A DNA stretch of 64,000 nt, taken from assembly GCF_027359415.1 (NCBI RefSeq), contig NZ_CP114780.1, positions 372,001 to 436,000 on the forward strand. The letters are read 5' to 3'. Both the position numbers and the translations under genes were made by a program. This document shows, one piece after another, positions 1 through 10,139 of this stretch (positions within the stretch are counted from its first letter, which is position 1; each line of letters starts with the position of its first letter). The DNA is from Prochlorococcus marinus str. MIT 0918 (lineage in GTDB: Bacteria; Cyanobacteriota; Cyanobacteriia; PCC-6307; Cyanobiaceae). Below the pieces are notes generated by a model. It was not told the DNA's origin. It ran no database searches and saw only the letters and a program-made list of their open reading frames with translations.

Positions 1-199
1 CTGGTATTCCACTTGAACCTTTTCTACTATTAGGACACCCACCTTGCGCCATAAACCCAGGTATAACACGATGAAATGAAAGACCATTATAAAAACCTTC
101 TTTAGATAGCTTTACAAAATTAGCTACTGTATTAGGTGCTTCTTCATCAAATAACTCTATGTTAATCTGACCTACATCAGTATCCATGATGGCTTTCAT
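1..199 (-). CDS. Peptidyl-prolyl cis-trans isomerase, cyclophilin type (partial, 5' end of gene)
   Basis: The minus strand encodes the first 66 residues of a cyclophilin; the rest lies beyond the left edge of the window. The start is the ATG at 199-197 and the protein opens [17 protein letters not shown]. Cyclophilin landmarks follow: [11 protein letters not shown], then [14 protein letters not shown], which holds the catalytic arginine and the phenylalanine/methionine of the proline pocket. No signal peptide is visible, so a cytoplasmic protein-folding role is likely. It reads in the same direction as the murQ-dnaJ-dnaK block upstream, with a gap of about 97 bases. Confidence 0.93.
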   Translation of the reverse strand, partial: MKAIMDTDVGQINIELFDEEAPNTVANFVKLSKEGFYNGLSFHRVIPGFMAQGGCPNSRKGSSGIP

Positions 200-296
200 T
201 TTTTTTAAAAGTTAAAGTTCAAAGATAATTATATCCTATATTCATTATCTAAATAGAAAATATTTTTAACCCAATATAAAAGAAATTATATGAATA

Positions 297-1247
297 TCAT
301 GTTCTTATACCTAACTTAGAAAGTGTATTTGGCAAGTGATCATTGTTTTCCTTTAATTCTTTTATTGAATTAACATAGTTCATTCCAGATAATCTCATCA
401 AAATAGAAACTTTAACGGAACCTCTAGATTCCTCTAAGAGTTTTATAGCTGCGTCACGATCAATATTCAATAAATCACATAAAATTCTTATAGATCTATC
501 TAAAAGTTTGTTATTAGTTACAGAAAGGTCTATCATTCTATTCTTATATACTTTACCTAATTTAATCATTACTCCTGAGGAAATAATATTTAGTGCCATC
601 TTTGCTGCTGTTGCTGCTTTCAAGCGTGTAGATCCAGCTATTATTTCTGGACCTGTAATCAATCTTATATCTATATCTGTACTGAAATTAGATTGATCTT
701 TTGTGACTGATGTTATTAATATAGTAAGTGCACCTAATTTTTTGGCATATTCCAAACTGGAAATTACATATGGTGTTGTTCCACCAGCTGTTATTCCTAT
801 CAAGCAGTCATTTGAAGTGAATTTACGATCTTTTAGTTCTTTTATTGATATTTCAGTATTATCTTCTGCTTGTTCTGAACTCTTAACTAAGCTTTCATAA
901 CCACCTGCAATAATTGCTTGCACCAGATCAGGAGATGTACAAAATGTAGGTGGACATTCACTAGCATCAAGAACAGCAAGCCTACCTGACGTGCCTGCTC
1001 CAATATAAAACAATCTTCCTTTATTATTTAATCTATTATAAATCATATCTATGGACTTAACTAGGTTCTTTTTGGAATATTTAATAGCTAATTGAGGTTT
1101 CAAATCTTCTTCTATAAATACATCAACCAACTTATCTGTATTATATAAGTGTATATTTTCACTATTATCATTTTGTTGTTCAGTAATAAGATGTCCTCTA
1201 TCCTTTATCTCGTTAATTTCTCTAGCGTAATCTTCAAATCTATTCAT
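297..1247 (-). CDS. murQ: N-acetylmuramic acid 6-phosphate etherase
   Basis: This 316-residue protein matches MurQ, which cleaves the lactyl ether of MurNAc-6-phosphate to GlcNAc-6-phosphate and D-lactate during cell-wall recycling. The SIS sugar-phosphate domain is seen at GAGTSGRLAVLD (residues 83-94), followed directly by ASECPP (95-100), whose glutamate is the expected catalytic residue. A second acidic site lies near AED (127-129). The helical C-terminal domain ends at residue 316, a normal family length. The ATG start directly abuts the stop of the upstream DUF3110 gene, so the two are probably cotranscribed. The C-terminal part diverges more than the SIS core. Confidence 0.93.
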   Translation of the reverse strand: MNRFEDYAREINEIKDRGHLITEQQNDNSENIHLYNTDKLVDVFIEEDLKPQLAIKYSKKNLVKSIDMIYNRLNNKGRLFYIGAGTSGRLAVLDASECPPTFCTSPDLVQAIIAGGYESLVKSSEQAEDNTEISIKELKDRKFTSNDCLIGITAGGTTPYVISSLEYAKKLGALTILITSVTKDQSNFSTDIDIRLITGPEIIAGSTRLKAATAAKMALNIISSGVMIKLGKVYKNRMIDLSVTNNKLLDRSIRILCDLLNIDRDAAIKLLEESRGSVKVSILMRLSGMNYVNSIKELKENNDHLPNTLSKLGIRT

Positions 1248-1649
1248 TTACAATAGATTCTCTAATTGATTTCTAATAGTATCTAATTGATTATTATTAA
1301 GTTCGTTAACTTGATTACTTCTATCATTTATATGTTCATCTAGTAGATTAAAGTCTAAATTCTTCTCTGGTGGGGCTATTAAAAGTCTATCTTCCTCTGA
1401 TTTAGGTATAAAACCTTTTTCTACAAAGCGAGATTCATAGCCGGCTTCCTTACAAAAAGAATCTATCTCTGATTCTTCTATTGCTTCAATTGTTGGTTTA
1501 GGAAAGTCCTGAGCTTCTAAAAGTCCGCAATACCTTTCAGCATCATCCTTATTTTCAAACATTAGTACAATTGTTTTTCCATTTAATTCAATCGAATGAA
1601 TACCTTCATTCTTATCACCTATTTCATAAAGCAGGACATGTACAAGCAT
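1248..1649 (-). CDS. DUF3110 family protein
   Basis: A 133-residue cyanobacterial protein of the DUF3110 family; function unknown. The N-terminal part, beginning MLVHVLLYEIG and running through an ALYCGLLEAQDFP-like stretch, is the conserved portion; the C-terminal third is acidic and asparagine-rich and probably disordered. A TTG codon lies three codons upstream at 1658, but the ATG at 1649 fits the family N-terminus. Its stop abuts the murQ start, and dnaJ ends about 30 bases upstream, suggesting one minus-strand unit running dnaK-dnaJ-DUF3110-murQ. No membrane segment or metal site is visible. Confidence 0.85.
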   Translation of the reverse strand: MLVHVLLYEIGDKNEGIHSIELNGKTIVLMFENKDDAERYCGLLEAQDFPKPTIEAIEESEIDSFCKEAGYESRFVEKGFIPKSEEDRLLIAPPEKNLDFNLLDEHINDRSNQVNELNNNQLDTIRNQLENLL

Positions 1650-1678
1650 TTTTATCAACTTAAAGAAAATTGATGAGA

Positions 1679-2644
1679 CTAATTATCATCATATGATAAT
1701 TCCTGAAGCCTTTTATATAAGGCTAATTCTGAGTCTGTTAGATCAGCTGGTAACACTATAACAACCTCTACAATTTGATCACCTACTAATTCTTCATATT
1801 CAAGTCCACGTCCCCTTAATCGTAGTAATCGCCCTGAAGATGACTTGGGAGGAACCTGCAATATAACAGGTCCTTCTAGGGTTGGTATTTCAACTCCACA
1901 ACCAAATAAAGCATCTTGTGGAAATAATTCCAATCGGTATAAAACTCTTAAGCCATCTATCCTTAATCCATCATCAGTTTCTACTCTTAGTTGAATAAAA
2001 TGATCCTTCCCTCCTTCTGCAACTCCAGGTAATCTTAATCTCCATCCATCTCCAGCAAAAGAGGGTGTTTGTATTTCAACTAAAGTTCCATTATTTAATT
2101 CAATTTGTATTTCAGTTCCATTCAATGATTCATCAGGTGTTAATTCAACTACAGATTCTTGATCCTCTAATTGTTTGATTGGTGGTGGAGAAGTAGGAGA
2201 TGGTGTAGGCTTATCAAAATCTTGATCTATATCATCTATATAAAATTCCTCTTCTAAAAATTCATCAAAATTATTTAAATTATATTCTTCTACATCTTGT
2301 TCATTATTAAAACTAGATTCATTATTAATACTATCTATCTGTATCCCTAATACTTGATTTAGATATTCATTATAAGAAGGAAAACCTTCTGCAAATAATT
2401 CAGAGGGAGCATTATTCTGTGACTCCCATAAAGTACGTTTTTTAGGATCTATTAAAACTTTATAAGCCTCATTAATTAATTTAAAACGTTCTTCAGCATT
2501 TCTATCGTTAATATTTAAATCTGGATGCCATCTTCTAGCTTCTGATCTAAATGCTGATTTTATTTGAGACAGGTCACTCCCAGGAGATAGACCCAAAATA
2601 GACCAATAATCTGGTTTAGCTGTAGAAGTCATTGTCCCAGTCAT
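1679..2644 (-). CDS. dnaJ: DnaJ-like co-chaperone, type II (no zinc finger)
   Basis: A 321-residue Hsp40 co-chaperone. The J domain is near residues 11-75 with the HPD motif at 40-42, which stimulates Hsp70 ATPase activity. An acidic asparagine-rich linker follows (about 95-165), then a C-terminal substrate-binding domain of the DnaJ_C type (about 170-321). There are no CxxCxGxG repeats, so it is a type II or CbpA-like DnaJ. The start overlaps the end of the upstream dnaK by 29 bases (a second ATG at 2632 would overlap by 17), so expression is translationally coupled and this is the dedicated partner of that dnaK. Confidence 0.93.
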   Translation of the reverse strand: MTGTMTSTAKPDYWSILGLSPGSDLSQIKSAFRSEARRWHPDLNINDRNAEERFKLINEAYKVLIDPKKRTLWESQNNAPSELFAEGFPSYNEYLNQVLGIQIDSINNESSFNNEQDVEEYNLNNFDEFLEEEFYIDDIDQDFDKPTPSPTSPPPIKQLEDQESVVELTPDESLNGTEIQIELNNGTLVEIQTPSFAGDGWRLRLPGVAEGGKDHFIQLRVETDDGLRIDGLRVLYRLELFPQDALFGCGVEIPTLEGPVILQVPPKSSSGRLLRLRGRGLEYEELVGDQIVEVVIVLPADLTDSELALYKRLQELSYDDN

Positions 2645-4610
2645 CTAGATTTCTATTTTTATACCCACGATTTCTAGCTTGATTTTGCGGCTCATAATCC
2701 CATGGATCATCATCCCAATAATCATCTGCAAATAATTCATCTTTTAATGATCCAAAAGTATTTTTTATACCTTGAATAGGATTATTATCTGATCTCTTTT
2801 CAGCAGAAATTCTTCTATTTAATCCAAATAATGATTCCTGAAGAGAAGAAACAGATATATCTAACTCTGCTAAATCATTATTTTCTAAATAATCTTCTAC
2901 ATCTCTAATTGCTACTTCTACTGCTCTTTGTTGTCTCTCTGCACAATAAGGACCAAATTCAAGAGAAACATCACGTAATCTTCTTTCTGCCTGAGCTACA
3001 AGAGTTAGAGCATTATTTTTTTGATCAATAGAAGCTCGTTTTTTGCGATCTGAATCAGCTTTTTGCTTTGCCTCATTTATTAAATTATTTACTTCTTCTT
3101 CATTTAGATTAGAACCACCAGTAATGCTTACCGACTGTTTTCTGCCCGTTGTTCTATCAGTAGCACTTACTTGAAGCATTCCATTAGCATCTATATCAAA
3201 TGCCACTTGTACTTGAGGGACACCTCTAGGAGCAGGAGGAATACCTGATAAACGAAATTTACCAAGCGATTTATTATCTGCTGCGAGTTGCCTTTCACCT
3301 TGCCAGACATTTATCTCTACAGAGGATTGATTGGGTTCAGATGTACTAAATACATCAGATTGTCTTACAGGAATTGGTGTATTTCTAGGAATTAAAACTT
3401 TCATAAGGCCTCCTACAGTTTCCAATCCCAATGACAAAGGAGTTACATCATTCAGCAAAAGATCTCTTAATTCTCCAGTAATGATTCCTCCTTGAACTGC
3501 TGCACCAATAGCTACAACTTCGTCTGGATTGACTGATTGAGATGGTTTTACAGGGACAAATGTTTTAACAAGTTGTTGAACCATAGGGATTCTTGTGCTT
3601 CCACCAACTAAAACAACATCGTTAATATCATCAGAGTTCCAACCAGAGTCATTTAGAACATTCTCCACAGGTTTTAACAACCTATCCATTAGATCCCTAC
3701 ATAGTCCTTCAAATGTTTTTCTATCTAGAACAGTTTCTATGTGCAAAGGGCCATTAGAACCAGTTGCAATAAAAGGTAGTGAAATAGGGGTTGAATTCAG
3801 ACCAGATAATTCTTGTTTGGCCTTTTCAGAAGCCTCAGAAAGGCGTTGAAGAGATTGTCTGTCTCTTCTTAGGTCTATTCCATTCTCTTTTTTAAAATCT
3901 TCAGCCAACCAATCAACAATTTTCTGATCAAAATCATTTCCACCTAATTGTGTATCGCCAGAGGTCGCTTTAACATCAAAAACTCCATTAGAAATTCTTA
4001 GCAAAGATATATCAAATGTCCCTCCACCTAGATCAAAAACTAAAACTCTAGAAGCTGCTTTCTTATCAAAGCCATATGCCAAAGCTGCCGCTGTTGGTTC
4101 ATTTAAGATTCTCTCTACTCTTATACCTGCAAGAAGAGCTGCATCTCTAGTAGCTTGTCTCTGAGAATCATTAAAATAAGCAGGTACAGTTATTACAGCA
4201 GAATCAATAGTTTCAGATAAATATTTTTCCCCATCATCTATTAACTTTCTAATGATACTTCCAATCAATTCTTCAGGTGCATATTCTCTTTCCGTGATTG
4301 GGCATATAACTCTAACGCTTCCTTGGTCATTGGATTTTATTGTATAAGGGACATTTAAGCTGGTTTCTTCTAATTCATCCCAAGCTCTTCCTATAAATCT
4401 TTTTAGATTTGAAAAGGTATTTCTAGGGTTAAGTACTAGTTGTCTTCTGGCTTGTTGACCGACCACCAATTCTGAATCCTTTGTATATCCAATTACTGAT
4501 GGAGTTGTTCTAAGCCCTTCAGCATTTGCAATTACAAGAGGGCGTCCAGCTTCCAAAACTCCGATGACGGAGTTAGTGGTACCTAAATCAATTCCAACAA
4601 TCCTCCCCAT
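2616..4610 (-). CDS. dnaK: Hsp70 chaperone DnaK (non-canonical cyanobacterial DnaK1/DnaK3 type)
   Basis: A 664-residue Hsp70. The nucleotide-binding domain begins GIDLGTTNSVIGVLE and contains VFDLGGGTFDISLL and the NEPTAAALAYG segment. The substrate-binding domain follows, about residues 380-500. The C-terminus is not the usual EEVDD-like tail: it is an Asp/Trp/Asn-rich extension (about 630-664) with DDYWDDDPW. Cyanobacteria have several DnaK paralogues, and this tail plus the adjacent zinc-finger-free dnaJ point to a DnaK1- or DnaK3-like member rather than the main stress DnaK2. Which one is not decided from sequence. It is first in the minus-strand unit, downstream of tRNA-Ser. Confidence 0.95.
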   Translation of the reverse strand: MGRIVGIDLGTTNSVIGVLEAGRPLVIANAEGLRTTPSVIGYTKDSELVVGQQARRQLVLNPRNTFSNLKRFIGRAWDELEETSLNVPYTIKSNDQGSVRVICPITEREYAPEELIGSIIRKLIDDGEKYLSETIDSAVITVPAYFNDSQRQATRDAALLAGIRVERILNEPTAAALAYGFDKKAASRVLVFDLGGGTFDISLLRISNGVFDVKATSGDTQLGGNDFDQKIVDWLAEDFKKENGIDLRRDRQSLQRLSEASEKAKQELSGLNSTPISLPFIATGSNGPLHIETVLDRKTFEGLCRDLMDRLLKPVENVLNDSGWNSDDINDVVLVGGSTRIPMVQQLVKTFVPVKPSQSVNPDEVVAIGAAVQGGIITGELRDLLLNDVTPLSLGLETVGGLMKVLIPRNTPIPVRQSDVFSTSEPNQSSVEINVWQGERQLAADNKSLGKFRLSGIPPAPRGVPQVQVAFDIDANGMLQVSATDRTTGRKQSVSITGGSNLNEEEVNNLINEAKQKADSDRKKRASIDQKNNALTLVAQAERRLRDVSLEFGPYCAERQQRAVEVAIRDVEDYLENNDLAELDISVSSLQESLFGLNRRISAEKRSDNNPIQGIKNTFGSLKDELFADDYWDDDPWDYEPQNQARNRGYKNRNLDDWDNDFYS

Positions 4611-4973
4611 GGCTGTTTTTATTTGCTCCCTACGGTAACGTTCATCGGCTCACTAACCAAGTTTTTTTTACTGATGCACACTTAAGATAAAAGCATTAAT
4701 AAACTTAAAAAGCAAAGATTGTTAAAATAATATTTAGAAAAAATAACTTGAAAATTTATAAATTAAATTTTTATGCATAATAATAATATACTATTATGCA
4801 ATTTATTTTAATAGATAGATTAACTAAATATGCATTACAACAAGTTTATCAATATCTAATTAATTACATTTAATTAGAATATATAAAAATTTATTTTGCA
4901 AAAGTCTAAATTTCCTTTATATATTAATATATAAAGAGAAAATTAATATATTTATTATTAAAGTTTTCTAAAA
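4611..4973. other. Intergenic region upstream of dnaK
   Basis: About 360 bases, extremely AT-rich, between the dnaK start and tRNA-Ser. I see no reading frame of note, no RNA gene and no clear CIRCE palindrome. It presumably contains the dnaK promoter on the minus strand. Confidence 0.5.
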
Positions 4974-5060
4974 CGGAGAGGGAGGGATTCGAACCCTCGA
5001 TAGAGTTGCCCCTATACAGCATTTCCAGTGCTGCGCCTTCGACCGCTCGGCCACCTCTCC
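4974..5060 (-). tRNA. tRNA-Ser (anticodon GGA)
   Basis: An 87-base class II tRNA on the minus strand. The acceptor stem GGAGAGG pairs with CCTCTCC, the T arm is GAGGG-TTCGAAT-CCCTC, and the anticodon loop reads CTGGAAA, giving GGA. A long variable arm, typical of serine tRNA, is present. CCA is not encoded. Confidence 0.96.
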
Positions 5061-5150
5061 ATACATTTGAAATGTTCTTCAAATCTAACAGAGGAAGTGC
5101 TATAACAAAATAAAGTTTCTATTTTACATAACTTAGATCTGTCTTTAAAA

Positions 5151-6014
5151 ATGACATCTTTTAAATGTGTTCAAGCATCTAATAAAATAGGCCTAGATCA
5201 AGAGACTCTAGATAATTTATCTGTAATTTCAAGAAAAGCAGCATTAATAGGAGGTAAAGTATTGATGAAATATTATCAAGATATAACAACAGTTAAAAAT
5301 AAAGGTAGCGAAGGTGATTTGGTTACAAATGTAGATATAGAAGCTGAAAACATAATAAAAGAGTATTTAAACAAAGAAACACCGAAAATTGGAATCCTAG
5401 CTGAAGAAAGTGGTTCCTCTGGGTATATAGATAATTTAGCTTGGTGTATAGATCCACTAGATGGAACAACGAATTTCGCACATGGCTATCCTTTTTTTGC
5501 CACGTCAATAGGTTTAATTTCTAACAATAGCCCAATACTTGGGGCAATTTATATACCTTACTTAAAAGAACTATACTGGGGTACTCCAGGTAAAGGGTCA
5601 TTTTGTAATAACAAAAAAATCTCAGTCTCGAAAACAATTATTTTAAAAGAATCTTTATTGGTTACAGGGTTTTCATATGATAGAAGGATAAATAACAATA
5701 ATAATTATGCAGAATTTTGTTGGTTAACACATAGAACTAGAGGAGTTAGAAGAGATGGAGCAGCTTCGGTTGATTTAGCTCTATTAGCAGCAGGCAAAGT
5801 TGATGGATATTGGGAACATGGATTGCAAAAATGGGATCTTGCAGCAGGTGCTCCTATAGTTGAGCTTGCTGGTGGATTTATTTCTCATTATAATTCTGAT
5901 GAGTTTGATCTTAGTAAAGGTAGTATTGTTGCTACTAATAAAGGAATTAGAAATGAGTTAATAGAAGAACTTAATAAAGTTACACCGCTTAGCCAAAAGT
6001 CTTATGGTGTATAA
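5151..6014 (+). CDS. suhB: Inositol monophosphatase family protein
   Basis: A 287-residue Mg2+-dependent phosphatase of the inositol monophosphatase (SuhB) family. Metal-binding motifs are in order: the acidic pair in LAEESG (85-86), DPLDGTTNFAHG (101-112) and WDLAAGAPIVELAGG (about 228). The natural substrate in cyanobacteria may be inositol phosphate or another sugar phosphate, so the symbol states the family only. The gene lies 42 bases upstream of hisZ on the same strand. Asparagine runs (INNNNNY, about 185) reflect the AT bias. Confidence 0.9.
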   Translation: MTSFKCVQASNKIGLDQETLDNLSVISRKAALIGGKVLMKYYQDITTVKNKGSEGDLVTNVDIEAENIIKEYLNKETPKIGILAEESGSSGYIDNLAWCIDPLDGTTNFAHGYPFFATSIGLISNNSPILGAIYIPYLKELYWGTPGKGSFCNNKKISVSKTIILKESLLVTGFSYDRRINNNNNYAEFCWLTHRTRGVRRDGAASVDLALLAAGKVDGYWEHGLQKWDLAAGAPIVELAGGFISHYNSDEFDLSKGSIVATNKGIRNELIEELNKVTPLSQKSYGV

Positions 6015-6056
6015 CAATTAAAGCTAAAAGTTAAAACTTCACAAATTACAATTTCA

Positions 6057-7235
6057 ATGTCTATACAGTCAAAATTTGAAACAAAGGATTTAAACCCTGA
6101 TGAGGTTAAAAACAACAAACAAATTATTTTTAGACTTTCTAATTTATATAAAAAATGGGGATATGAAGAGATTTCACCACCAACATTAGAAAGAATAGAA
6201 ACATTAATAGCTGGAGGAAAAATTTCTCAAAAAGAAATAGTCAAGTTAGTAGCAGATGAGCCAATTGGTTTAAGACCTGAAATGACAGCATCTATAGCCA
6301 GGGCTGCCAATACAAGGTTTGCAAATAAAAAAAGACCTTTAAGATTTTGGTCACCAGGGATAGTATTTAAAAGTAAAGAAGATAGTGAAGGTAGATTTAC
6401 AGTTGAAGAAAGTCTTCAAAGCAACATTGAACTTATAGGCATACGAGATATGTCTGCTGAAGTTGAGCTTTTATATCTCCTATTGGAATCATTAGAATCA
6501 TTAGAAATTAATCCCAAACATAAGCCCATTCTTTTAATTGGTCATAAGTCTCTAATAGAACTAATAATTCAAAATATAACCTCAGACTATAAGTCAATAG
6601 TGAAGACTTGCTTAACTAATTATGATCTAATAACGATAAATAAATTAGATCTAAAAGAGAATATAAAAAATATCCTACTTAACGTTCTAAAAATAAGAGG
6701 TAATCCCTTTAATATTTTAAGTCAATTAGAAAAAATATATGGTAAAAAAGATATATTTGAAGAATTAAAAAGACTTTTTTCTACTATCGAAACAATTGCT
6801 GATAAACATGGTGTTTCTATTAAATTAGATCCAACTTATCAACCACATTATGATTTATATACTGGTATAACATTCCAACTAGTTTGTCAAACAGATTACT
6901 CACCCATTGTTATAGCAAGAGGAGGTAGATATGATGATTTATTCAACATGTTTAATTATTCAAACAACAAAGAAACTGGAGCAGGGTTTTCATTTTCTAT
7001 TGATAACATAAGATTGTTACAGAAAAATAAAGGTAATAATAATAATAATATTAAGAAAAGAATACTAATTGCATATAGCACAAATAGAATTTACGAAGAT
7101 GCTTTATTTAAGCAATTAGAATTACATAAAAATGGTTTCCAAGCGATGGTTGAACTTACACCTTTCAAGACTAAAGAAGAAGCTCAGAAATTATTAATAG
7201 AGAGGGACTATGATCTTCTAGAATGGTTACCTTAA
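6057..7235 (+). CDS. hisZ: ATP phosphoribosyltransferase regulatory subunit
   Basis: A 392-residue catalytically inactive HisRS-like protein that forms the regulatory half of short-form HisG in histidine synthesis. Class II synthetase signatures are present: YGEISPPTLE-like motif 1 (residues 39-48), RPEMTASIAR (about 74-83) and the ARGGRYDDL segment near 290. The C-terminal HisRS anticodon-binding domain is missing, which distinguishes HisZ from HisS. A repeated AAT tract at about 7034-7050 encodes five asparagines in a surface loop. The ferredoxin gene begins 7 bases downstream, an arrangement common in cyanobacteria. Confidence 0.88.
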   Translation: MSIQSKFETKDLNPDEVKNNKQIIFRLSNLYKKWGYEEISPPTLERIETLIAGGKISQKEIVKLVADEPIGLRPEMTASIARAANTRFANKKRPLRFWSPGIVFKSKEDSEGRFTVEESLQSNIELIGIRDMSAEVELLYLLLESLESLEINPKHKPILLIGHKSLIELIIQNITSDYKSIVKTCLTNYDLITINKLDLKENIKNILLNVLKIRGNPFNILSQLEKIYGKKDIFEELKRLFSTIETIADKHGVSIKLDPTYQPHYDLYTGITFQLVCQTDYSPIVIARGGRYDDLFNMFNYSNNKETGAGFSFSIDNIRLLQKNKGNNNNNIKKRILIAYSTNRIYEDALFKQLELHKNGFQAMVELTPFKTKEEAQKLLIERDYDLLEWLP

Positions 7236-7242
7236 AGTTAAA

Positions 7243-7464
7243 ATGCCTCATTCTATAAATAGTGATGTTTGCGAAGGAATAGCATTATGTGTGGAAGCAT
7301 GCCCAGTAGATTGCATTAATATCGGTAGAGGTTTAAATAAGAAAGGGACTAAATACTTCTATATCAACTTTTCAACATGTATAGACTGTGGGGTATGTTT
7401 TGCAGTTTGTCCAGTAAAAGGTGCGGTCATTGATGAAGAAAGACCAGAACTACAAAAAAACTGA
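7243..7464 (+). CDS. 2[4Fe-4S] ferredoxin
   Basis: A 73-residue bacterial-type ferredoxin with eight cysteines for two clusters. The first set is C10, C16, C20, C24 (CX5CX3CX3C, wider than the classic CX2CX2CX3C). The second is C46, C49, C52, C56 (CX2CX2CX3C followed by proline). It begins 7 bases after hisZ and is followed by htpG. A soluble electron carrier; its redox partner cannot be told from the sequence. Confidence 0.92.
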   Translation: MPHSINSDVCEGIALCVEACPVDCINIGRGLNKKGTKYFYINFSTCIDCGVCFAVCPVKGAVIDEERPELQKN

Positions 7465-7544
7465 GAAGGTACGGAGAATACTGCTTATTCACTCTTGAGA
7501 GTTTTATACCTAAGAACTTAACGTTATTATAAATAAATAAAACT

Positions 7545-9446
7545 ATGGCTGTAATCGAAGAAGGGCAAATTCAGATTCATACTGAAAACATATTTCCTAT
7601 TATAAAAAAAGCAGTTTATTCGGATCATGAAATCTTTTTGCGTGAGTTAGTTAGCAATGGAGTTGATGCTATAAACAAGAGAAGAATGGCATCAATCGCT
7701 GGGGATTGTGAGTCTGGTGATGAAGGTAAAATCCTTATAAGTATCAATCGAGAGGAAAAAACACTAACGTTTTCCGATAATGGGATAGGGATGACAGATA
7801 CAGAAATTAAAAAATATATAAATCAAGTAGCATTTTCAAGTGCTGAGGAATTCCTAAAAAAATATGAGAATAATAATGAACAAATAATTGGTCATTTTGG
7901 TTTAGGTTTTTATTCTAGTTTTATGGTTGCCAAAAATGTTGTAATAATATCTAGATCCGCAAAGAAAGATAGTAAAGCAATTAAATGGTCATGTGATGGA
8001 TCTCCAAAATTTAGCTTAGAAGAATCAGAAAGAGAAGAGATTGGAACAGATATAATTTTATATTTAATGGATGAAGAAATAGAATTCATAGAGCCAAGTC
8101 GTATTAATACGCTAATAAAGAAATATTGTGACTTCATGCCAGTAGATGTTCAATTAGATGGGAAATCGATAAATAAAAGAAATTCACCATGGAGAAAAAG
8201 TCCTAGAGATTTGAATGATAATGATTATATTGAGCTATATAAATACTTATATCCATTTCAAGGTGATCCTTTGCTATGGATACATTTAAATACAGATTAT
8301 CCCTATAACCTTCAAGGTATTCTTTACTTCCCAAAAATCACTGGAAGAGCAGACTGGGAAACTGGAGAAATAAAACTTTACTCTAATCAAGTCTTTGTCA
8401 GCGATTCAATTAAAGAAGTTGTGCCAAGATATCTACTTCCCTTAAGAGGAATTATTGACTCTACAGATATTCCTCTTAATGTAAGTAGAAGTGCACTTCA
8501 GTCAGATAGAAGAGTTAGATCAATAGGAAATTTTATATCTAAAAAAATAGCTGATAAACTTAAATCAATTAAAAATGAAGATCCAGATTTTTATGCAGAA
8601 ATCTGGGAATCGATTGCTCCTTTTATCAAGATAGGAGCAATGGAAGATGACAAGTTTGCTGATATGGTAAGTGAACTAATAATTTTCAGGACAGTTAGAC
8701 AAAAGTCTTTTGAAAAAGATGATAATGTTATTAATTTTGAAAATAATAATTATACAACTATAAATGAATATATAAATAGATTATCCAATGAAAATGATAA
8801 AAAAGTTCTTTACTGTACAGATGAAATTGCTCAAGCTAATCCATTAGATTTATGGAAAAATCAGGGCAATGAAATTTTAACTGCTGATACAGTTATTGAT
8901 TCGCAATTTATTCCCTGGATAGAATCTAAAAAAGATAATGTTACATTCCAAAGAGTAGACTCAGAAATAGTGGATGATCTAAATGATGATTCACCAGAAA
9001 TAACAGGTAAAGATGGTGAAAAAGCATCTGAAATAATAAGAGACCTAATTAAGAAAGCTATAAACAATGAAAACGTATCAGTAAAGGTTCAAACATTAAA
9101 GTCTAATCCTGATGTTCCTGCAATGATTCTCTTACCTGAACAAATGCGTCGAATAAATGATATGGGAGCACTGATGGAGCAGAAATTACCAGGTCTCCCC
9201 GATAATCATGTGCTTTTAGTAAATAAAAGACACCCAATTATTGAAGGTCTATCAAAACTTAAATCAAATATTCTTATAATAGGTTCAGAAGGAAGTTCAG
9301 AAAATGATCAATTACTAAATGACATAGCCATAAATCTCTATGAAAGTGCATGTTTAAGCGTAGGTGGATTAGATCCACAAGGCATGAGTAATTACCAAAA
9401 GAAAACCACTGATCTAATGGGGAGATTGATATCTAAAATCTCCTGA
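7545..9446 (+). CDS. htpG: Hsp90-family chaperone HtpG
   Basis: A 633-residue bacterial Hsp90. The N-terminal GHKL ATPase domain shows [13 protein letters not shown] (residues 28-40; a valine where most HtpGs have alanine or serine), DNGIGMT and [13 protein letters not shown]. The middle domain has [11 protein letters not shown] with the catalytic-loop arginine, and the C-terminal dimerisation domain completes the normal length. In cyanobacteria HtpG is linked to heat, cold and high-light tolerance and to tetrapyrrole enzyme stability. It is followed 50 bases later by rpmB. Confidence 0.96.
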   Translation: MAVIEEGQIQIHTENIFPIIKKAVYSDHEIFLRELVSNGVDAINKRRMASIAGDCESGDEGKILISINREEKTLTFSDNGIGMTDTEIKKYINQVAFSSAEEFLKKYENNNEQIIGHFGLGFYSSFMVAKNVVIISRSAKKDSKAIKWSCDGSPKFSLEESEREEIGTDIILYLMDEEIEFIEPSRINTLIKKYCDFMPVDVQLDGKSINKRNSPWRKSPRDLNDNDYIELYKYLYPFQGDPLLWIHLNTDYPYNLQGILYFPKITGRADWETGEIKLYSNQVFVSDSIKEVVPRYLLPLRGIIDSTDIPLNVSRSALQSDRRVRSIGNFISKKIADKLKSIKNEDPDFYAEIWESIAPFIKIGAMEDDKFADMVSELIIFRTVRQKSFEKDDNVINFENNNYTTINEYINRLSNENDKKVLYCTDEIAQANPLDLWKNQGNEILTADTVIDSQFIPWIESKKDNVTFQRVDSEIVDDLNDDSPEITGKDGEKASEIIRDLIKKAINNENVSVKVQTLKSNPDVPAMILLPEQMRRINDMGALMEQKLPGLPDNHVLLVNKRHPIIEGLSKLKSNILIIGSEGSSENDQLLNDIAINLYESACLSVGGLDPQGMSNYQKKTTDLMGRLISKIS

Positions 9447-9496
9447 AGCCCAATAATTTGATAAGATATAAAAAATCCTTTTGCAGCTATAAGTCT

Positions 9497-9733
9497 ATGT
9501 CTCGAGTTTGCGAGCTATCAGGTACTAAAGCAAATAATGGCATGGCAGTTAGTCATTCCCATATTCGCACAAAAAAACTACAACAGGCAAATCTCCAAAA
9601 ACGACGTATTTGGTGGGAGCAAGGGAATAGATGGTTAAATCTTCGAGTTTCAACTAGAACATTAAAAACTATCCAAAAAAAAGGATTAGGAGCATATGCA
9701 AAATCCCAGGGTATTGATTTAAATAAGCTATAA
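9497..9733 (+). CDS. rpmB: 50S ribosomal protein L28
   Basis: A 78-residue L28. The start is the ATG at 9497, giving [15 protein letters not shown], which is the conserved N-terminus; an upstream in-frame ATA/ATG-like extension to 9458 is not supported by the family. The internal HSHIRTKK and RWWxQGNRW-type blocks and the [15 protein letters not shown]-terminus agree with L28. It follows htpG, an order seen in other picocyanobacteria. Confidence 0.95.
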   Translation: MSRVCELSGTKANNGMAVSHSHIRTKKLQQANLQKRRIWWEQGNRWLNLRVSTRTLKTIQKKGLGAYAKSQGIDLNKL

Positions 9734-9831
9734 CCCCTTTTTAATTTTAAAAATATAATATTTATTCTATGGACCAAATATCTTAAATAATATTATTACC
9801 TACTAACATTATTTTAAAAGCTAAAAGAAAT

Positions 9832-10134
9832 ATGCATGTACTTTCGCTGCCAACTTGGTTTATTCATATTTTAACTTTATTTGAATGGTTACTCGCTATA
9901 TTTTTTATTAATCAAATATCAAAGCAATCAAATAAAAAGGCTCTTAAATGGTTAGCAATGGCAATGCTTCCAAATCTAGCAAGTGCTATGGCAGCTATAA
10001 CATGGCACATATATGATAATCCTTCATCCTTATATGGTTTGGTATATATTCAGGCCCTCCTTACTTTTATAGGAAATATCTGTTTGGCATTAGCTGCTTG
10101 GAATCTTGTTAAAACAGAAAAACAGCTTATATAG
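9832..10134 (+). CDS. DUF2499 membrane protein (Ycf49-like)
   Basis: A 100-residue integral membrane protein with about three hydrophobic helices, beginning MHVLSLPTWFIHILTLFEW and containing NLASAMAAITWH. These match the DUF2499 family found in cyanobacteria and plastids (Ycf49-like). Function unknown. It is followed five bases later by a DUF3593 gene, and the pair is conserved in cyanobacteria, suggesting a shared complex. Confidence 0.85.
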   Translation: MHVLSLPTWFIHILTLFEWLLAIFFINQISKQSNKKALKWLAMAMLPNLASAMAAITWHIYDNPSSLYGLVYIQALLTFIGNICLALAAWNLVKTEKQLI

Positions 10135-10139
10135 GAAGA

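Noticed and set aside
508-900. Two plus-strand open frames opposite murQ
   Set aside because: Shadow frames of murQ; no family or start signals.
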